This document shows positions 45,565 to 55,444 of a DNA stretch of 64,000 bases, piece by piece (position 1 is the first letter of the stretch; every line of letters starts with the position of its first letter). The notes under the pieces are model-generated. The model was not told the DNA's origin, searched no databases, and saw only the letters and a list, made by a program, of their open reading frames with translations. The translations under genes were made by a program, and so were the position numbers. The DNA is from Methyloprofundus sp. (GTDB taxonomy: Bacteria; Pseudomonadota; Gammaproteobacteria; Methylococcales; Methylomonadaceae), in contig AP023240.1 of NCBI GenBank assembly GCA_016592635.1, positions 1,674,001 through 1,738,000 on the forward strand, written 5' to 3'.

Positions 45565-46779
45565 ATGTCTACCGCAGTTGATCAGGCAAATAACCAACCA
45601 AACGGAAAAACTTTATTTTATACATTACCAACATTATTAGGATTGTTTTCTGGATTAGTGACCTGTTGGGTAACAGGGTTTAACTTAGTCGGTATTATCA
45701 GTGTCGTATTAACAACATTAATTGGTTTTTTTATTGGTATGAGCCTCTATAAAAAACAGCTTACTAGCTTGGCTATGTTAAACGCTGCATGGGAAAAGGA
45801 TGAAGCATCTAAGTTAGATGATGTAAATGCTTACGCAACTGAATTAGAAAGGTTGCTCACTGAAATTACCCCGATTCTTATTCGTCAGGTAACTACATCG
45901 CGGCAGCATACTGAAAATGAAGTCACAACATTGACAGATCGTTTTGCTGGGATGGTAAATCAGTTAGAAAGCATTATTTCAGGTACTGGGCACTCTGAGC
46001 AAGGCCAAGGGATTGATGGCTTATTTGATGAAAGTCGTACTGTATTGACAGGAGTTTTAACATCATTAAATGCTATTCAAGAAGTTGAGCACTCCGTGAT
46101 TACTGAAGTACGTAATCTAGCGCAACATACTAGTAGCCTAGATTCGATGGCTTTAGAAGTGCGTAAAGTAGCGGAGCAAATTAATTTACTAGCTTTAAAT
46201 GCCGCCATTGAAGCAGCCAGAGCGGGTGAAAATGGCCGTGGTTTTGCGGTAGTTGCCGATGAAGTCAGAAAGTTAGCGGGTTTCTCTTCAGAAACTGGAG
46301 AACGTATTAGTAAAACAGCGACTGAAATTAATAGTGCTATGAATGCGACATTAAAAATGTCAGAAGCTTCATCATCAAGTGATGACAAGATGATTCAGGA
46401 TGCAGAGGCAGCAATTAACACCGCACTATCAGATTTAAGAGCGGTATTAACCGTTTTTAAAGATGATGCAGATTTACTCAGAGGTAACAGTACTCAGATT
46501 AAAGATGAGATTTTTAGCGTATTAACCGCATTCCAATTTCAAGATAGAGTGAGTCAGATGTTGGTGCATGTAGAAGAAAATTTACAAAATTTACAAAATA
46601 CTGTGCAAAAAAATCAAAACACAGGCAGTCATCGCCATGCGAATATGTTGAGTGTCAGTCAAACTTTGGCACAGATGGAATTAAGTTATACTATGCCGGA
46701 AGAGCTAGTAAACCATTCGTCCAGTTCAGCTGTCAGCCATCAGGCTGCGGTAACTGATGATGAACTTACATTTTTTTAA
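45565..46779 (+). CDS. Methyl-accepting chemotaxis-like protein without a sensory domain
   Basis: 404 residues. Two adjacent membrane segments (about 16-37 and 40-62) with almost no periplasmic loop, then a cytoplasmic receptor signalling domain with tip sequence [36 protein letters not shown]. There is no HAMP, Cache or 4HB domain. The C-terminus ends DDELTFF. It may sense through the membrane or cytoplasm, or act as a signalling adaptor inside the array. Immediately upstream of cheY (30-bp gap), so it is probably the first gene of the plus-strand operon. Confidence 0.88.
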   Translation: MSTAVDQANNQPNGKTLFYTLPTLLGLFSGLVTCWVTGFNLVGIISVVLTTLIGFFIGMSLYKKQLTSLAMLNAAWEKDEASKLDDVNAYATELERLLTEITPILIRQVTTSRQHTENEVTTLTDRFAGMVNQLESIISGTGHSEQGQGIDGLFDESRTVLTGVLTSLNAIQEVEHSVITEVRNLAQHTSSLDSMALEVRKVAEQINLLALNAAIEAARAGENGRGFAVVADEVRKLAGFSSETGERISKTATEINSAMNATLKMSEASSSSDDKMIQDAEAAINTALSDLRAVLTVFKDDADLLRGNSTQIKDEIFSVLTAFQFQDRVSQMLVHVEENLQNLQNTVQKNQNTGSHRHANMLSVSQTLAQMELSYTMPEELVNHSSSSAVSHQAAVTDDELTFF

Positions 46780-46809
46780 TATTAACGAACTCTTTAAAGG
46801 TTTATAGAA

Positions 46810-47178
46810 ATGGCAAAAACAATAATGATTGTCGACGATTCTGCTTCAATTAGGCAGGTGGTCGGCATTGCACTTAAAGGTGCTGGCTATGATGTGATAG
46901 AAGCATGTGATGGTGTGGATGCACTGAGCAAGTTAACAGGCGGTAAAATTCATTTGATTATTACTGATGTCAATATGCCGAATATGGATGGTATTACATT
47001 TGTTACCGAAGCCAAAAAATTAGCGGCTTATAAGTTTACCCCAATGATGATGTTGACTACTGAAGCAGGTGCTGACAAGAAAAATGCGGGTAAAGCTGCA
47101 GGTGCAAAAGCTTGGTTAACCAAACCATTTCAGCCGCCAACATTATTAGCCGCAGTTTCCAAATTGGTTCTACCCTAA
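46810..47178 (+). CDS. cheY: CheY-type single-domain response regulator
   Basis: 122 residues, receiver domain only. Acidic pair D9-D10, phospho-acceptor D53 in ITDVNMPNMDG, Thr in MLTTEAG, and Lys in TKPFQPP. Output of the CheA kinase. Whether it drives a flagellar or a twitching/other output cannot be told here. A 43-bp repeat (family B) separates it from the STAS gene. Confidence 0.95.
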   Translation: MAKTIMIVDDSASIRQVVGIALKGAGYDVIEACDGVDALSKLTGGKIHLIITDVNMPNMDGITFVTEAKKLAAYKFTPMMMLTTEAGADKKNAGKAAGAKAWLTKPFQPPTLLAAVSKLVLP

Positions 47179-47179
47179 A

Positions 47180-47222
47180 GTAGGAGGGGCCTTTGGCCGC
47201 GAATTTAAAAGGCCCCTCCTAC
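47180..47222 (+). repeat. Inverted-repeat element, family B (copy 1)
   Basis: 15-bp perfect arms GTAGGAGGGGCCTTT and AAAGGCCCCTCCTAC with a 13-nt loop carrying GGCCGCGAAT. Related copies at 54249, 54364 and 63341. It lies right after the cheY stop and could attenuate the operon here. Confidence 0.8.
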
Positions 47223-47333
47223 AGAATGAAATGTATACTTTAGGCCTTCAATACAGCAGTGATTGAGGGTTAAAGCGATAGCAACCGGTTGTGGTTTCTA
47301 TTATACCGACTGACTAGCAGTTAGGAGCGTGGT

Positions 47334-47657
47334 ATGGCTATACAAGCAACAGAAAAAGATGGCATTACTTATCTAAGTATTGATGATGAAATGACCATTT
47401 ACACCGCACTAGAACTCAAAAATGCTTTAGTACAGTACTTAAAAGCAGATCATGAGTTGCAGATCAATCTTGCCTCAGTCTCGGAAATTGATAGCGCAGG
47501 CTTACAAATTCTCTTACTCCTCAAGCAGGAATCCGCACAAAAACAGATAAAACTCAGTCTAACTGAGCACAGCCAAGCTGTCACAGAGGTTTTTGAGTTA
47601 TTAAATCTCGGTGCTCATTTTGGCGATCCTATGATTTTATCCGCAGACTGGAGCTAG
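47334..47657 (+). CDS. STAS-domain protein (anti-sigma-antagonist-like)
   Basis: 107 residues, all one STAS domain: QINLASVSEIDSAGLQILLLLKQES contains the DS(A)GL phosphorylatable Ser of SpoIIAA-type proteins; MTIYTALELKNALVQYL precedes it. It abuts cheA (2-bp gap), so they are translationally linked. STAS proteins beside cheA occur in several alternative chemosensory systems, where CheA or the STAS protein may be a second output; the role here is not established. Confidence 0.9.
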   Translation: MAIQATEKDGITYLSIDDEMTIYTALELKNALVQYLKADHELQINLASVSEIDSAGLQILLLLKQESAQKQIKLSLTEHSQAVTEVFELLNLGAHFGDPMILSADWS

Positions 47658-47659
47658 TA

Positions 47660-49858
47660 ATGAATGAAATGGATGCGGCTCTCGCAACTTTTGCCCAAGA
47701 GGCGGAAGAATTACTTACTGATATGGAAGACTCCTTATTAGTCTTGGAAGATAGTCCTGATGATATTGAAACTATTAATAGTGTATTTCGTGCCATGCAC
47801 ACTATTAAAGGTTCTTCAGGTTTATTTGGTTTTGATCATATTGTTGCCTTTACCCATGAAGCAGAAACCGTATTAGATCAAGTCAGAAATGGTGAACGCC
47901 ATATTGATGATGCTCTGATTTCAGTTTTATTAGATTGTAAAGATCATACAACACGCTTACTTGAGTTTTGTATGCAAGACCAAGAAGCGGCATTACCAGC
48001 AGAATTACAGGCTATCGGTCATCAACTGATTGCCGATTTAACAGGTAGCCAAGCTACCGAGCCAGACCTGCCTATTGTAGCTGAGGTAGAAGCCAATACG
48101 ATTGAATCGGAAGGTGGTGGCGAAATATCAGCAGATAACTGGCTTATCTCGCTAGAATTTCAAACGGATGCCTTGCGTAATGGTATGGATCCACTTTCAT
48201 TTATCCGCTATTTAAAAACCATTGGTGATATTGAGCAAATTCTCACCATTACGGAAAGTATGCCTAATGCTGAAGGTATGGATCCGGAAAGCTGTTATTT
48301 GCATTTTAAGATTATTTTCAAAAGTGATGCTGATAAACAAACCATTGAAGAAGTGTTTGAATTTGCAGCGGATGACTGTGATATTAAAATATTGCCGCCT
48401 AATTCCAAAGTTGAACATTACTTGAATTTGTTGGAAGAGCTACCGGATACACAGGTAGAGCGCTTAGGTGACATGCTGGTTCAGGTTGGAGCTTTAACAC
48501 CTAATGACATTGGTAAAGCACTGAACAATCAACGTGAAGATAAGCAAGATATAGATGCTGAGGTTAAACCTCTGGGTGAAATTTTAGTAGAACAACAAGT
48601 CGTGCAGCAGCCTGTTGTCGATCAAGCACTGAAAAAACAAGAGCAAACCAAGCAAAAAATAGCCACGGAAGCTAATTATATACGGGTCGATTCTGCCAAG
48701 CTTGGCCAGCTAATAAATTTGGTCGGTGAACTGGTGATCTCTGGGGCAGCCATGAACCTGATGGTTGAACGGCATGGTTTAAATGATGTCGAAGAAGTGG
48801 CTGAAAGCATGAATACTTTGGTCAGTGATATTCGTGATACTGCACTGGAATTGAGGATGGTGCCGATTGGTGAAACCTTTTCCCGATTTAGGCGCGTGGT
48901 TAGAGATGTTAGCAAGGAGCTAGAGAAAAATATTGAATTGACTATTACGGGTGGTGAAACCGAGCTGGATAAAACCGTGGTAGAAAAAATCAACGATCCA
49001 CTAACGCATCTTATCCGCAACTCATTAGATCATGGTATTGAAACGCCTGAACAGCGTTTGGCAGTGGGCAAGCCCGCTCAAGGTAATATCCAGCTAAATG
49101 CTTATCATGATTCAGGGCATATTGTGATTCAAATTGTGGATGACGGTGGCGGCTTGGATTCCGAAAAAATACTGGCTAAAGCCATAGCGAACGGTTTAAT
49201 TAGTGAGGATCATGGTTTATCACAACAAGATATTTTTAATCTTATTTTTGAAGCAGGATTAAGTACCAAAGACCAGGCCAGCAATTTATCGGGTCGGGGT
49301 GTAGGCATGGATGTGGTACGGCGCAATATTGAAGCATTACGTGGTTCGGTCAATATTAATAGTGTCGCAGGACAAGGCACCACGATTACCATTCATCTAC
49401 CGCTAACACTAGCCATTATTGATGGTTTTATGGTTGAAACTGAACAAGAGCGGTACATCATTCCATTAAGCATGGTCGAAGAATGTGTAGAAATGGATGC
49501 TGATGAATGGGAAATTGATGAGATTCAGCATTATGTCAATTTGCGTGGTGAAGTCATGCCCTATTTACGTTTAGGTGATTATTTTAATAACCGCCAGAAA
49601 CACCGTGGTGAAGTGAAACGAGAAAGCTTGGTAGTGGTACGTTTTGGTCAATCTAAGGCAGGTTTTGTCGTTGATGAATTACACGGTGAGCATCAGACTG
49701 TTATCAAACCGTTAGGGAAAGTGTTCGCAGACCTTAAAGGCATTACTGGCGCAACCGTTTTAGGCGACGGCAATGTCGCGTTGATTCTAGATGTACAAGG
49801 CTTAATACAAACAGCGACTAAGGGCAGGGGACAAAACCTTGCTAATACTTTGCATTAA
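47660..49858 (+). CDS. cheA: Chemotaxis histidine kinase CheA
   Basis: 732 residues: HPt domain with phospho-His H47 ([16 protein letters not shown]), then a long linker, dimerisation helices ([21 protein letters not shown]), HATPase ([34 protein letters not shown]) and a C-terminal CheW-like domain. The linker includes two tandem repeats ([24 protein letters not shown] at about 271-295 and [24 protein letters not shown] at about 307-330) resembling GspE N-terminal segments. Receives receptor signals through CheW and phosphorylates CheY and CheB. Confidence 0.95.
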   Translation: MNEMDAALATFAQEAEELLTDMEDSLLVLEDSPDDIETINSVFRAMHTIKGSSGLFGFDHIVAFTHEAETVLDQVRNGERHIDDALISVLLDCKDHTTRLLEFCMQDQEAALPAELQAIGHQLIADLTGSQATEPDLPIVAEVEANTIESEGGGEISADNWLISLEFQTDALRNGMDPLSFIRYLKTIGDIEQILTITESMPNAEGMDPESCYLHFKIIFKSDADKQTIEEVFEFAADDCDIKILPPNSKVEHYLNLLEELPDTQVERLGDMLVQVGALTPNDIGKALNNQREDKQDIDAEVKPLGEILVEQQVVQQPVVDQALKKQEQTKQKIATEANYIRVDSAKLGQLINLVGELVISGAAMNLMVERHGLNDVEEVAESMNTLVSDIRDTALELRMVPIGETFSRFRRVVRDVSKELEKNIELTITGGETELDKTVVEKINDPLTHLIRNSLDHGIETPEQRLAVGKPAQGNIQLNAYHDSGHIVIQIVDDGGGLDSEKILAKAIANGLISEDHGLSQQDIFNLIFEAGLSTKDQASNLSGRGVGMDVVRRNIEALRGSVNINSVAGQGTTITIHLPLTLAIIDGFMVETEQERYIIPLSMVEECVEMDADEWEIDEIQHYVNLRGEVMPYLRLGDYFNNRQKHRGEVKRESLVVVRFGQSKAGFVVDELHGEHQTVIKPLGKVFADLKGITGATVLGDGNVALILDVQGLIQTATKGRGQNLANTLH

Positions 49859-49884
49859 CACATTCGATTTATTTAGGTAATACC

Positions 49885-51750
49885 ATGAAATTAAGAAATA
49901 TTAAAATGCAACCTAAACTGATTGGCTTGATGTTGCTAATTAGTTTAATTCCTTTAGGCAGTGTCAGTTACTGGGCGGCAACGAAATCCAGTGATGCTTT
50001 AGTGGTCGCTGCGTTTTCCCAGTTAACCTCTTTACGTAGTGTTAAAGCAAAACAAGCCGGCGATCTCGTTGCAAAATTTAAAGCAGATAGTGAAATCTTA
50101 AGTGCAACGGTACAATCCATGTACGCTGAGGTAGATGTTACCCAAAAAGATGTTGTTTCAGTTGCGCAAGATGCTTTCTTTAATAAGTATATGAATACTT
50201 ATGGTTACTATGACTTATTTTTGGTTGATAAAAATGGTTATGTATTTTATACCGCTGCTAAAGAAGCTGATTATCAGACTAATTTGATAAATGGAAAATT
50301 TAGCAGCAGTAACCTTGGTAAATTAATCAGAAAAGTGAACGGCTCGCGTCAGTTTGCTATTGCTGATTTTGCCCCTTATGCACCGAGTAATGATGAGCCT
50401 GCCGCTTTTGCTGCTATTCCGGTATTAAAAGGCGGAAATGTAGAAATGGTGGTGGCTTTGCAATTATCAACTGAAGCAATCAATGCCATTATGCAACAAC
50501 GTGAAGGTATGGGTGAGACGGGTGAAACCTATCTGGTAGGTAGTGACAAACTGATGCGGTCAGATTCATTTCTAGATCCTAAAGGCCATAATATCAAAGC
50601 GTCTTTTGCAGGAACAGTGGCGAGCAATGGCGTGGATACTGAAGCAGCCACTGCTGCCTTAAAGCATGAAACCGATGCACGTATTATTATTGACTATAAC
50701 GGCAATCCGGTGCTATCTGCTTTTCAACCAATAAGTGTGGGTGATACTACTTGGGCAGTGATTGCCGAGATAGATGAAGCAGAAGTGATGCAGCCTGTGG
50801 AAGAGCTGGTTATGAATATTGCCATGTTGGCAGTCGGCTTTATTGTTGCCATTGTTTTAGTTGCCTACTTTTTTGCACGCAGTATTACCAAGCCTATCAT
50901 TGAATCGGTGCAAATTACCGAGGCTTTATCGCAAGGTGATTTAACAGTAACGGTTGATACCAGTGCGCAAGATGAAATTGGCCAGCTACAATCTGCAATT
51001 GGTGATTACATCATTAAAATGCATGACATTATTGGTACCGTGCGCAGTGGTGCTGATAATCTTGCCAGCGCTTCCCAAGAAGTCAGTGCAACGGCACAAA
51101 CTATTAGTCAAGGAGCAACCGAGCAAGCGTCAGGGGTAGAAGAAACCACGAGTGCGGTAGAGCAGCTTAATGCATCAGTACAGCAAAACACTGAAAATGC
51201 ACAAGTGACTGAACAGATGGCAACCAAATCAGCGCAAGAAGCTGAGCAAGGTGGTGGTGCTGTCAATGAAACCGTTGATGCCATGAAAAATATAGCCAAG
51301 AAAATTGGCTTGATTGAAGATATTGCCTATAAAACTAATTTGTTATCACTTAATGCAGCAATTGAAGCGGCTTCGGCAGGCGAGCATGGTAAAGGTTTTG
51401 CGGTAGTTGCTGCCGAAGTACGTAAATTGGCAGAGAGCAGTCGTGTGACCGCAGAAGAAATTAATGAACTAGCAACCAGCAGTGTCGCCATTGCAGAAAA
51501 AGCAGGTACTTTAATTACCAATGTCGTGCCTAATATTTCTAAAACAGCGGATTTGGTACAAGAAATCAGCGCGGCATCTGAAGAGCAGTCTGGTGGTATC
51601 GGCCAAATTAATGATTCTATGTCGCAATTAGACAAAGCAACCCAGCAAAATGCCGCAGCCTCCGAAGAGTTGGCAGCAACCTCAGAAGAGTTAAGCGGGC
51701 AAGCAGAGCAATTACAACAAGCGGTCGCTTTTTTTAGATTGGAAAGGTAA
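49885..51750 (+). CDS. Methyl-accepting chemotaxis protein with Cache sensor
   Basis: 621 residues. Membrane segment ~13-33, a ~270-residue periplasmic dCache-type ligand domain ([28 protein letters not shown] and [15 protein letters not shown] ... [19 protein letters not shown]), membrane segment ~310-330, HAMP ([23 protein letters not shown]) and the signalling domain. The hairpin tip reads [32 protein letters not shown], where the near-invariant Arg of EAARAG is Ser. Follows cheA by 26 bp. Its C-terminal half is very like that of the receptor at 52535, apart from this change. Confidence 0.93.
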   Translation: MKLRNIKMQPKLIGLMLLISLIPLGSVSYWAATKSSDALVVAAFSQLTSLRSVKAKQAGDLVAKFKADSEILSATVQSMYAEVDVTQKDVVSVAQDAFFNKYMNTYGYYDLFLVDKNGYVFYTAAKEADYQTNLINGKFSSSNLGKLIRKVNGSRQFAIADFAPYAPSNDEPAAFAAIPVLKGGNVEMVVALQLSTEAINAIMQQREGMGETGETYLVGSDKLMRSDSFLDPKGHNIKASFAGTVASNGVDTEAATAALKHETDARIIIDYNGNPVLSAFQPISVGDTTWAVIAEIDEAEVMQPVEELVMNIAMLAVGFIVAIVLVAYFFARSITKPIIESVQITEALSQGDLTVTVDTSAQDEIGQLQSAIGDYIIKMHDIIGTVRSGADNLASASQEVSATAQTISQGATEQASGVEETTSAVEQLNASVQQNTENAQVTEQMATKSAQEAEQGGGAVNETVDAMKNIAKKIGLIEDIAYKTNLLSLNAAIEAASAGEHGKGFAVVAAEVRKLAESSRVTAEEINELATSSVAIAEKAGTLITNVVPNISKTADLVQEISAASEEQSGGIGQINDSMSQLDKATQQNAAASEELAATSEELSGQAEQLQQAVAFFRLER

Positions 51751-51821
51751 GCCGGTATGTTGCTAAATAAAAATTTTACTTACCAATCAGTGCAATACAA
51801 TGCTCTGCAGGAGATAAATTC

Positions 51822-52361
51822 ATGAGTAACTTAATGAATAGTATCAACACATCCGAACTGACAGCAGTATCTGATGATCAATTACAACAATATCTCACCT
51901 TTCAAGTTGACCAGGAAAATTTTGCGATTGGTATTTTAGATGTCAAAGAAATTATTGAAATTAGCAATGTCACACGAGTACCCATGACACCTGATTTTAT
52001 CCGTGGGGTAATTAATTTGCGCGGTAATGTGGTGCCGGTTATTGATCTCTCGGCCAGGTTAGGGCGACAGGTAAGTGAACTGACCAAGCGTAGCTGTATC
52101 GTATTGGTGGAAATAGAAGCCAACGATGAAGCGCAAATTATTGGCATGTTAGTTGATCAGGTCAATGAAATTCTGGAAATACCTGCTGCTAATATCCAGC
52201 CGGCACCTGATTTTGGTGCGGATATTCGTACCGAATTTATTCAGGCAATGGGGCGAGTAGGGGATGATTTTATTATCTTGCTGGCAATAAACCGAGTGTT
52301 ATCAGTTGAAGAGCTTTCTCAGCTTAAGAGCGTTTATCAAGCAACAGATAATTCAGTTTAA
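51822..52361 (+). CDS. cheW: Chemotaxis adaptor CheW
   Basis: 179 residues with a standard CheW fold: LQQYLTFQVDQENFAIGILDVKEIIEISNVTRVPMTPDFIRGVINLRGNVVPVIDL and SCIVLVEIEANDEAQIIGMLVDQVNEIL. Couples receptors to CheA. A clear GGAGATAAATTC RBS precedes the ATG. It lies between two MCP genes, as in many alternative chemosensory clusters. A 15-20 residue N-terminal extension before the first strand is a minor oddity. Confidence 0.95.
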   Translation: MSNLMNSINTSELTAVSDDQLQQYLTFQVDQENFAIGILDVKEIIEISNVTRVPMTPDFIRGVINLRGNVVPVIDLSARLGRQVSELTKRSCIVLVEIEANDEAQIIGMLVDQVNEILEIPAANIQPAPDFGADIRTEFIQAMGRVGDDFIILLAINRVLSVEELSQLKSVYQATDNSV

Positions 52362-52370
52362 ACCAATTGC

Positions 52371-52477
52371 GTAGGGTGGGTAGAGTGTCTTTTTGCGAAA
52401 CCCATCATTTTGGGGACAAGAGTGATGGGTTTCACTGCGCGCCTAAAAAGACAGTCCCTATGATCTACCCATCCTAC
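52371..52477 (+). repeat. Inverted-repeat element, family A (copy 3)
   Basis: Outer arms GTAGGGTGGGTAGA and TCTACCCATCCTAC, inner GCGAAACCCATCA/TGATGGGTTTC, as in copy 2 but with a different loop (GGGACAAGAG and AAAAAGACAGTCCC). Lies 10 bp after the cheW stop. Confidence 0.75.
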
Positions 52478-52534
52478 AAAAGGTTAAATTGCTTTTCCAT
52501 TGGTACTTAGTTTGTCTTTAGATGAGGATAGAAA

Positions 52535-54235
52535 ATGTTAAATAATTTTACGATTAAGTCTCGCTTGATCTTTGTGATTACACTCTTGATTGTACTCTCT
52601 GTTACGTTGAGTTTGTTGGGGTTAAGTGGCTTAAAAAAAACCAATGAGGGTTTGCGCACAGTCTATCTTGACCGGGTAATTCCTTTAGTAGATCTTGCTG
52701 AAATTCAAGGTTTAATGGCGGAGAATGTACTGCAATTAAATCTTGCCAGTAAACATGATACACGGTTGAAAGAGAGCTATGTGCATGCTGATCATGCGAT
52801 TACTTTTCATACCGATAAGATTGCACAAAATATTACCACTATAGGTAAGATTTGGCAGGCTTATGCAGCAACTAGTATGACTAAGGAAGAAAGTCATATG
52901 TCTACCGAGTATGCCCGACTGCGTAAAGACTTTGTGGTTAATGGCTTGCAGGTTGCTATGGAGCTATACAGAGCAGAAAAATATGCTGAAGGCAATATAT
53001 TCATGATGGAACAGCTTGGCCCGAAAGCAAAGTTGGCTATGGATAAAGCAGATGAGTTGAAAGAATTACAGGCCACTATAGCCAAGCAAGAGTATGAATC
53101 AGCACAGATTCGCTATGATAGCATTCGCTTTAACTCTATCGGTTTGTTGGCTTTTGGCTTGGTCGTTTCAGGGTTTCTTGGTATCATGTTGATTCGTGGA
53201 ATTACTCGCTCTCTTAATGCAATACAAGAAGTAGTGACCAGTTTGGCCGAAGGTGATTTAACGAATTCAATTGATCTTGACCAACAAGATGAAATTGGTA
53301 AAGTGGCTGAATCATTACGACAAATGCAAGATCAGTTAATGCAAGTCGTAAAAAATGTACGCTCAAATTCAGATGGCCTTGCCAGTGCTTCCCAAGAAAT
53401 TAGTGCCACTGCACAATCAATTAGTCAATCAGCGGTTGAACAAGCCTCTGGAGTAGAGGAAACCACCTCTTCAGTGGAAGAGTTAAATTCTTCAGTACAA
53501 CAAAATACTGAAAATGCCAAAGTCACTAATGACTTGGCTAACTTATCTTCTAAAGATGCAGCAACAGGGGGTGATGCTGTTAAAGAGACCGTTGCAGCAA
53601 TGCGCCAAATTGCCAAAAAAGTGGGCTTGATTGAAGATATTGCCTATAAAACTAATTTATTATCCCTTAATGCAGCGATTGAAGCAGCAAGAGCAGGGGA
53701 TCATGGTAAAGGCTTCACTGTGGTAGCCGCTGAAGTACGTAAATTAGCAGAAAACAGCCGGGTGACCGCTGAGGAAATTAATGAGTTGGCAACTAATAGT
53801 GTGCATATAGCTGAACAAGCTGGCAAGCTATTAGAAGATGTGGTGCCGAATATTCAAAAAACAGCTGATTTAGTGGAAGAAATTACCGCCTCATCGCAAG
53901 AGCAAGCCCAAGGAATTGAGCAAATTAGTAATGCCATGGGGCAGTTGGATTCGGCAACCCAACAAAATGCATCAGGTTCTGAGCAGTTAGCAGCAACTGC
54001 CGAAGAAATGAGTGGGCAGGCAGCGCAGTTACAACAAGTGGTTGCTTTTTTTAGGATTGATGTAGATCAGGCAACTAATTTTTCTAAGCCTGCACCTACG
54101 CCAAAAACTTCGAGAAAGAAACCTGTAAAAATACAAAAAGCAGCTATTAGCGCACAGCCTGTAGTCAAAGCGGCCCCTTCTAAAGCAGCCTTAACGCAAA
54201 GTGATATAGATTTTAATGATTTTGAGAAGTTTTAA
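52535..54235 (+). CDS. Methyl-accepting chemotaxis protein with four-helix-bundle sensor
   Basis: 566 residues. Membrane segment ~11-31, a periplasmic four-helix-bundle-type domain ([36 protein letters not shown] ... [16 protein letters not shown]), membrane segment ~200-220, HAMP and signalling domain with canonical tip [17 protein letters not shown] ~50-residue Lys/Ala/Pro tail after the signalling domain ([17 protein letters not shown]) ends DFNDFEKF and may tether adaptation enzymes. The signalling half is close to that of the 49885 receptor, suggesting duplication followed by sensor exchange. Confidence 0.93.
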   Translation: MLNNFTIKSRLIFVITLLIVLSVTLSLLGLSGLKKTNEGLRTVYLDRVIPLVDLAEIQGLMAENVLQLNLASKHDTRLKESYVHADHAITFHTDKIAQNITTIGKIWQAYAATSMTKEESHMSTEYARLRKDFVVNGLQVAMELYRAEKYAEGNIFMMEQLGPKAKLAMDKADELKELQATIAKQEYESAQIRYDSIRFNSIGLLAFGLVVSGFLGIMLIRGITRSLNAIQEVVTSLAEGDLTNSIDLDQQDEIGKVAESLRQMQDQLMQVVKNVRSNSDGLASASQEISATAQSISQSAVEQASGVEETTSSVEELNSSVQQNTENAKVTNDLANLSSKDAATGGDAVKETVAAMRQIAKKVGLIEDIAYKTNLLSLNAAIEAARAGDHGKGFTVVAAEVRKLAENSRVTAEEINELATNSVHIAEQAGKLLEDVVPNIQKTADLVEEITASSQEQAQGIEQISNAMGQLDSATQQNASGSEQLAATAEEMSGQAAQLQQVVAFFRIDVDQATNFSKPAPTPKTSRKKPVKIQKAAISAQPVVKAAPSKAALTQSDIDFNDFEKF

Positions 54236-54248
54236 GTTGTTGCTCTTT

Positions 54249-54303
54249 GTGGAGGGGGCTTTGGTCGCGGTTAATATCAGGTCGCGGCCAAAGTCCCCTC
54301 CAC
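54249..54303 (+). repeat. Inverted-repeat element, family B (copy 2)
   Basis: Arms GTGGAGGGG-CTTTGGTCGCG and CGCGGCCAAAG-TCCCCTCCAC, 14 bp after the receptor stop. The core CTTTGG(C/T)CGCG is the same as in copies 1 and 4. Confidence 0.75.
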
Positions 54304-54363
54304 ATAAATCTTTTAGGCAATATTGCCGATCCTGCACACATAATGTAATTTCTTGACGTTCTT

Positions 54364-54408
54364 GTAGGTGCGGCTTTGGCCGCATTGTGCAGATAAATCT
54401 GCACCTAC
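54364..54408 (+). repeat. Inverted-repeat element, family B (copy 3, variant)
   Basis: GTAGGTGCGGCTTTGGCCGCA ... GCAGATAAATCTGCACCTAC: the outer GTAGGTGC/GCACCTAC arms enclose two small hairpins (GCGGCTTTGGCCGC and GCAGATAAATCTGC). With copy 2 it occupies most of the 54236-54640 gap. The remaining ~230 bp hold nothing recognisable except the unused upstream part of the next reading frame. Confidence 0.65.
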
Positions 54409-54640
54409 GAGAATTCAGGCTTATACAAATTCAATAATACCCAAGCCTAGTTTCAGTGCCCACTCCAAAAACAATCCATAATAAGTTGCGTAGTCTGCTA
54501 TGTATCAGCATAACTTATTAAAGTGCACAGTGAAACCAGTCAGCTAATGGCGTATAATGACCCTGTTTATCATGATAGGTTTCTTGGCGCTTTTGCTAGT
54601 TACCATACGGCTTTGTAGTCTGTCCACACAAATAACACCC

Positions 54641-55438
54641 ATGAACAATCTATTTGACTTTGCCGAAGCCTGTTTGCATCAAACCGAAATCGATACAAAA
54701 CTTGCCTTAACAGCAGAGGCTTGGCAACTATATCAACAAGGTGAGTTGCAGTTTGAATCGAGCACGCCCCCCCAAAATATTAGCAAGGTTACTTTTCCGC
54801 AAAAGCCTGAGTTATTAGCACCACGCTTTATGAAGCGGCGTAAATTAGGCTCTCCTGAGGGTGTGCAAGCTTTTTACCACGCTTTAGCGCATATTGAATT
54901 TGTTGCCATTTATCTTGCATGGGATATACTTTACCGATTCCGTGGCTTGCCTGTAGAGTTTTATCAAGATTGGTTGCAAGTTGCACAAGAAGAAGCAATC
55001 CATTTTGGTTTAATTCGTACCCATTTGCGCCAATTAGACATGGATTACGGTGATCTGCCCGCTCATCAAGGACTTTGGGAGCATGCGCAAGATACTGCGC
55101 ATGATGTGTTGGCGCGTTTAGTGATGATTCCGCGTTGTATGGAAGCGCGTGGTTTGGATGTTACGCCAAGTATGATTGATAAAATGCGTTCCTTAAAGGA
55201 TGTCGAAGGCGTAGCGATATTGACTCGTATTTTAGAGGATGAGCAACAGCATGTGCAATTTGGTTCGAAATGGTTTAATCAGCAATGCCAAGTGCAACAA
55301 TTAGACCCTGATGCAACGTTTAAAAGTATGATTTTAAAATACTATAAAGATACTAAGCCTAAAGGCCCTTTTAATACTGAAATGCGTTTACAGGCGGGTT
55401 TCACTGCCAATGAATTGGCTTGGTTAGCAAGCCCTTAA
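54641..55438 (+). CDS. DUF455 ferritin-like protein
   Basis: About 265 residues from ATG 54641. The open frame extends to an ATG at 54557, adding a hydrophobic stretch (LFIMIGFLALLLVTIRLC), but family members begin NNLFDFAEACLxxxExDTKLALT, so I place the start at 54641 even though no strong RBS is visible. Ferritin-like di-metal residues appear in AFYHALAHIEFVAIYLAWD, AQEEAIHFGLIRTHLR and ILEDEQQHVQFGSKWF (E..H / E..H pairs), as in MiaE-related oxygenases. The function is unknown; a di-iron redox role is likely. NnrS follows after 6 bp. Confidence 0.85.
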   Translation: MNNLFDFAEACLHQTEIDTKLALTAEAWQLYQQGELQFESSTPPQNISKVTFPQKPELLAPRFMKRRKLGSPEGVQAFYHALAHIEFVAIYLAWDILYRFRGLPVEFYQDWLQVAQEEAIHFGLIRTHLRQLDMDYGDLPAHQGLWEHAQDTAHDVLARLVMIPRCMEARGLDVTPSMIDKMRSLKDVEGVAILTRILEDEQQHVQFGSKWFNQQCQVQQLDPDATFKSMILKYYKDTKPKGPFNTEMRLQAGFTANELAWLASP

Positions 55439-55444
55439 AACTAT

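Noticed and set aside
54557-54640. N-terminal hydrophobic extension of the DUF455 protein
   Set aside because: Family proteins start at the NNLFDFAEAC segment; the extension has no RBS support, so it is probably untranslated.
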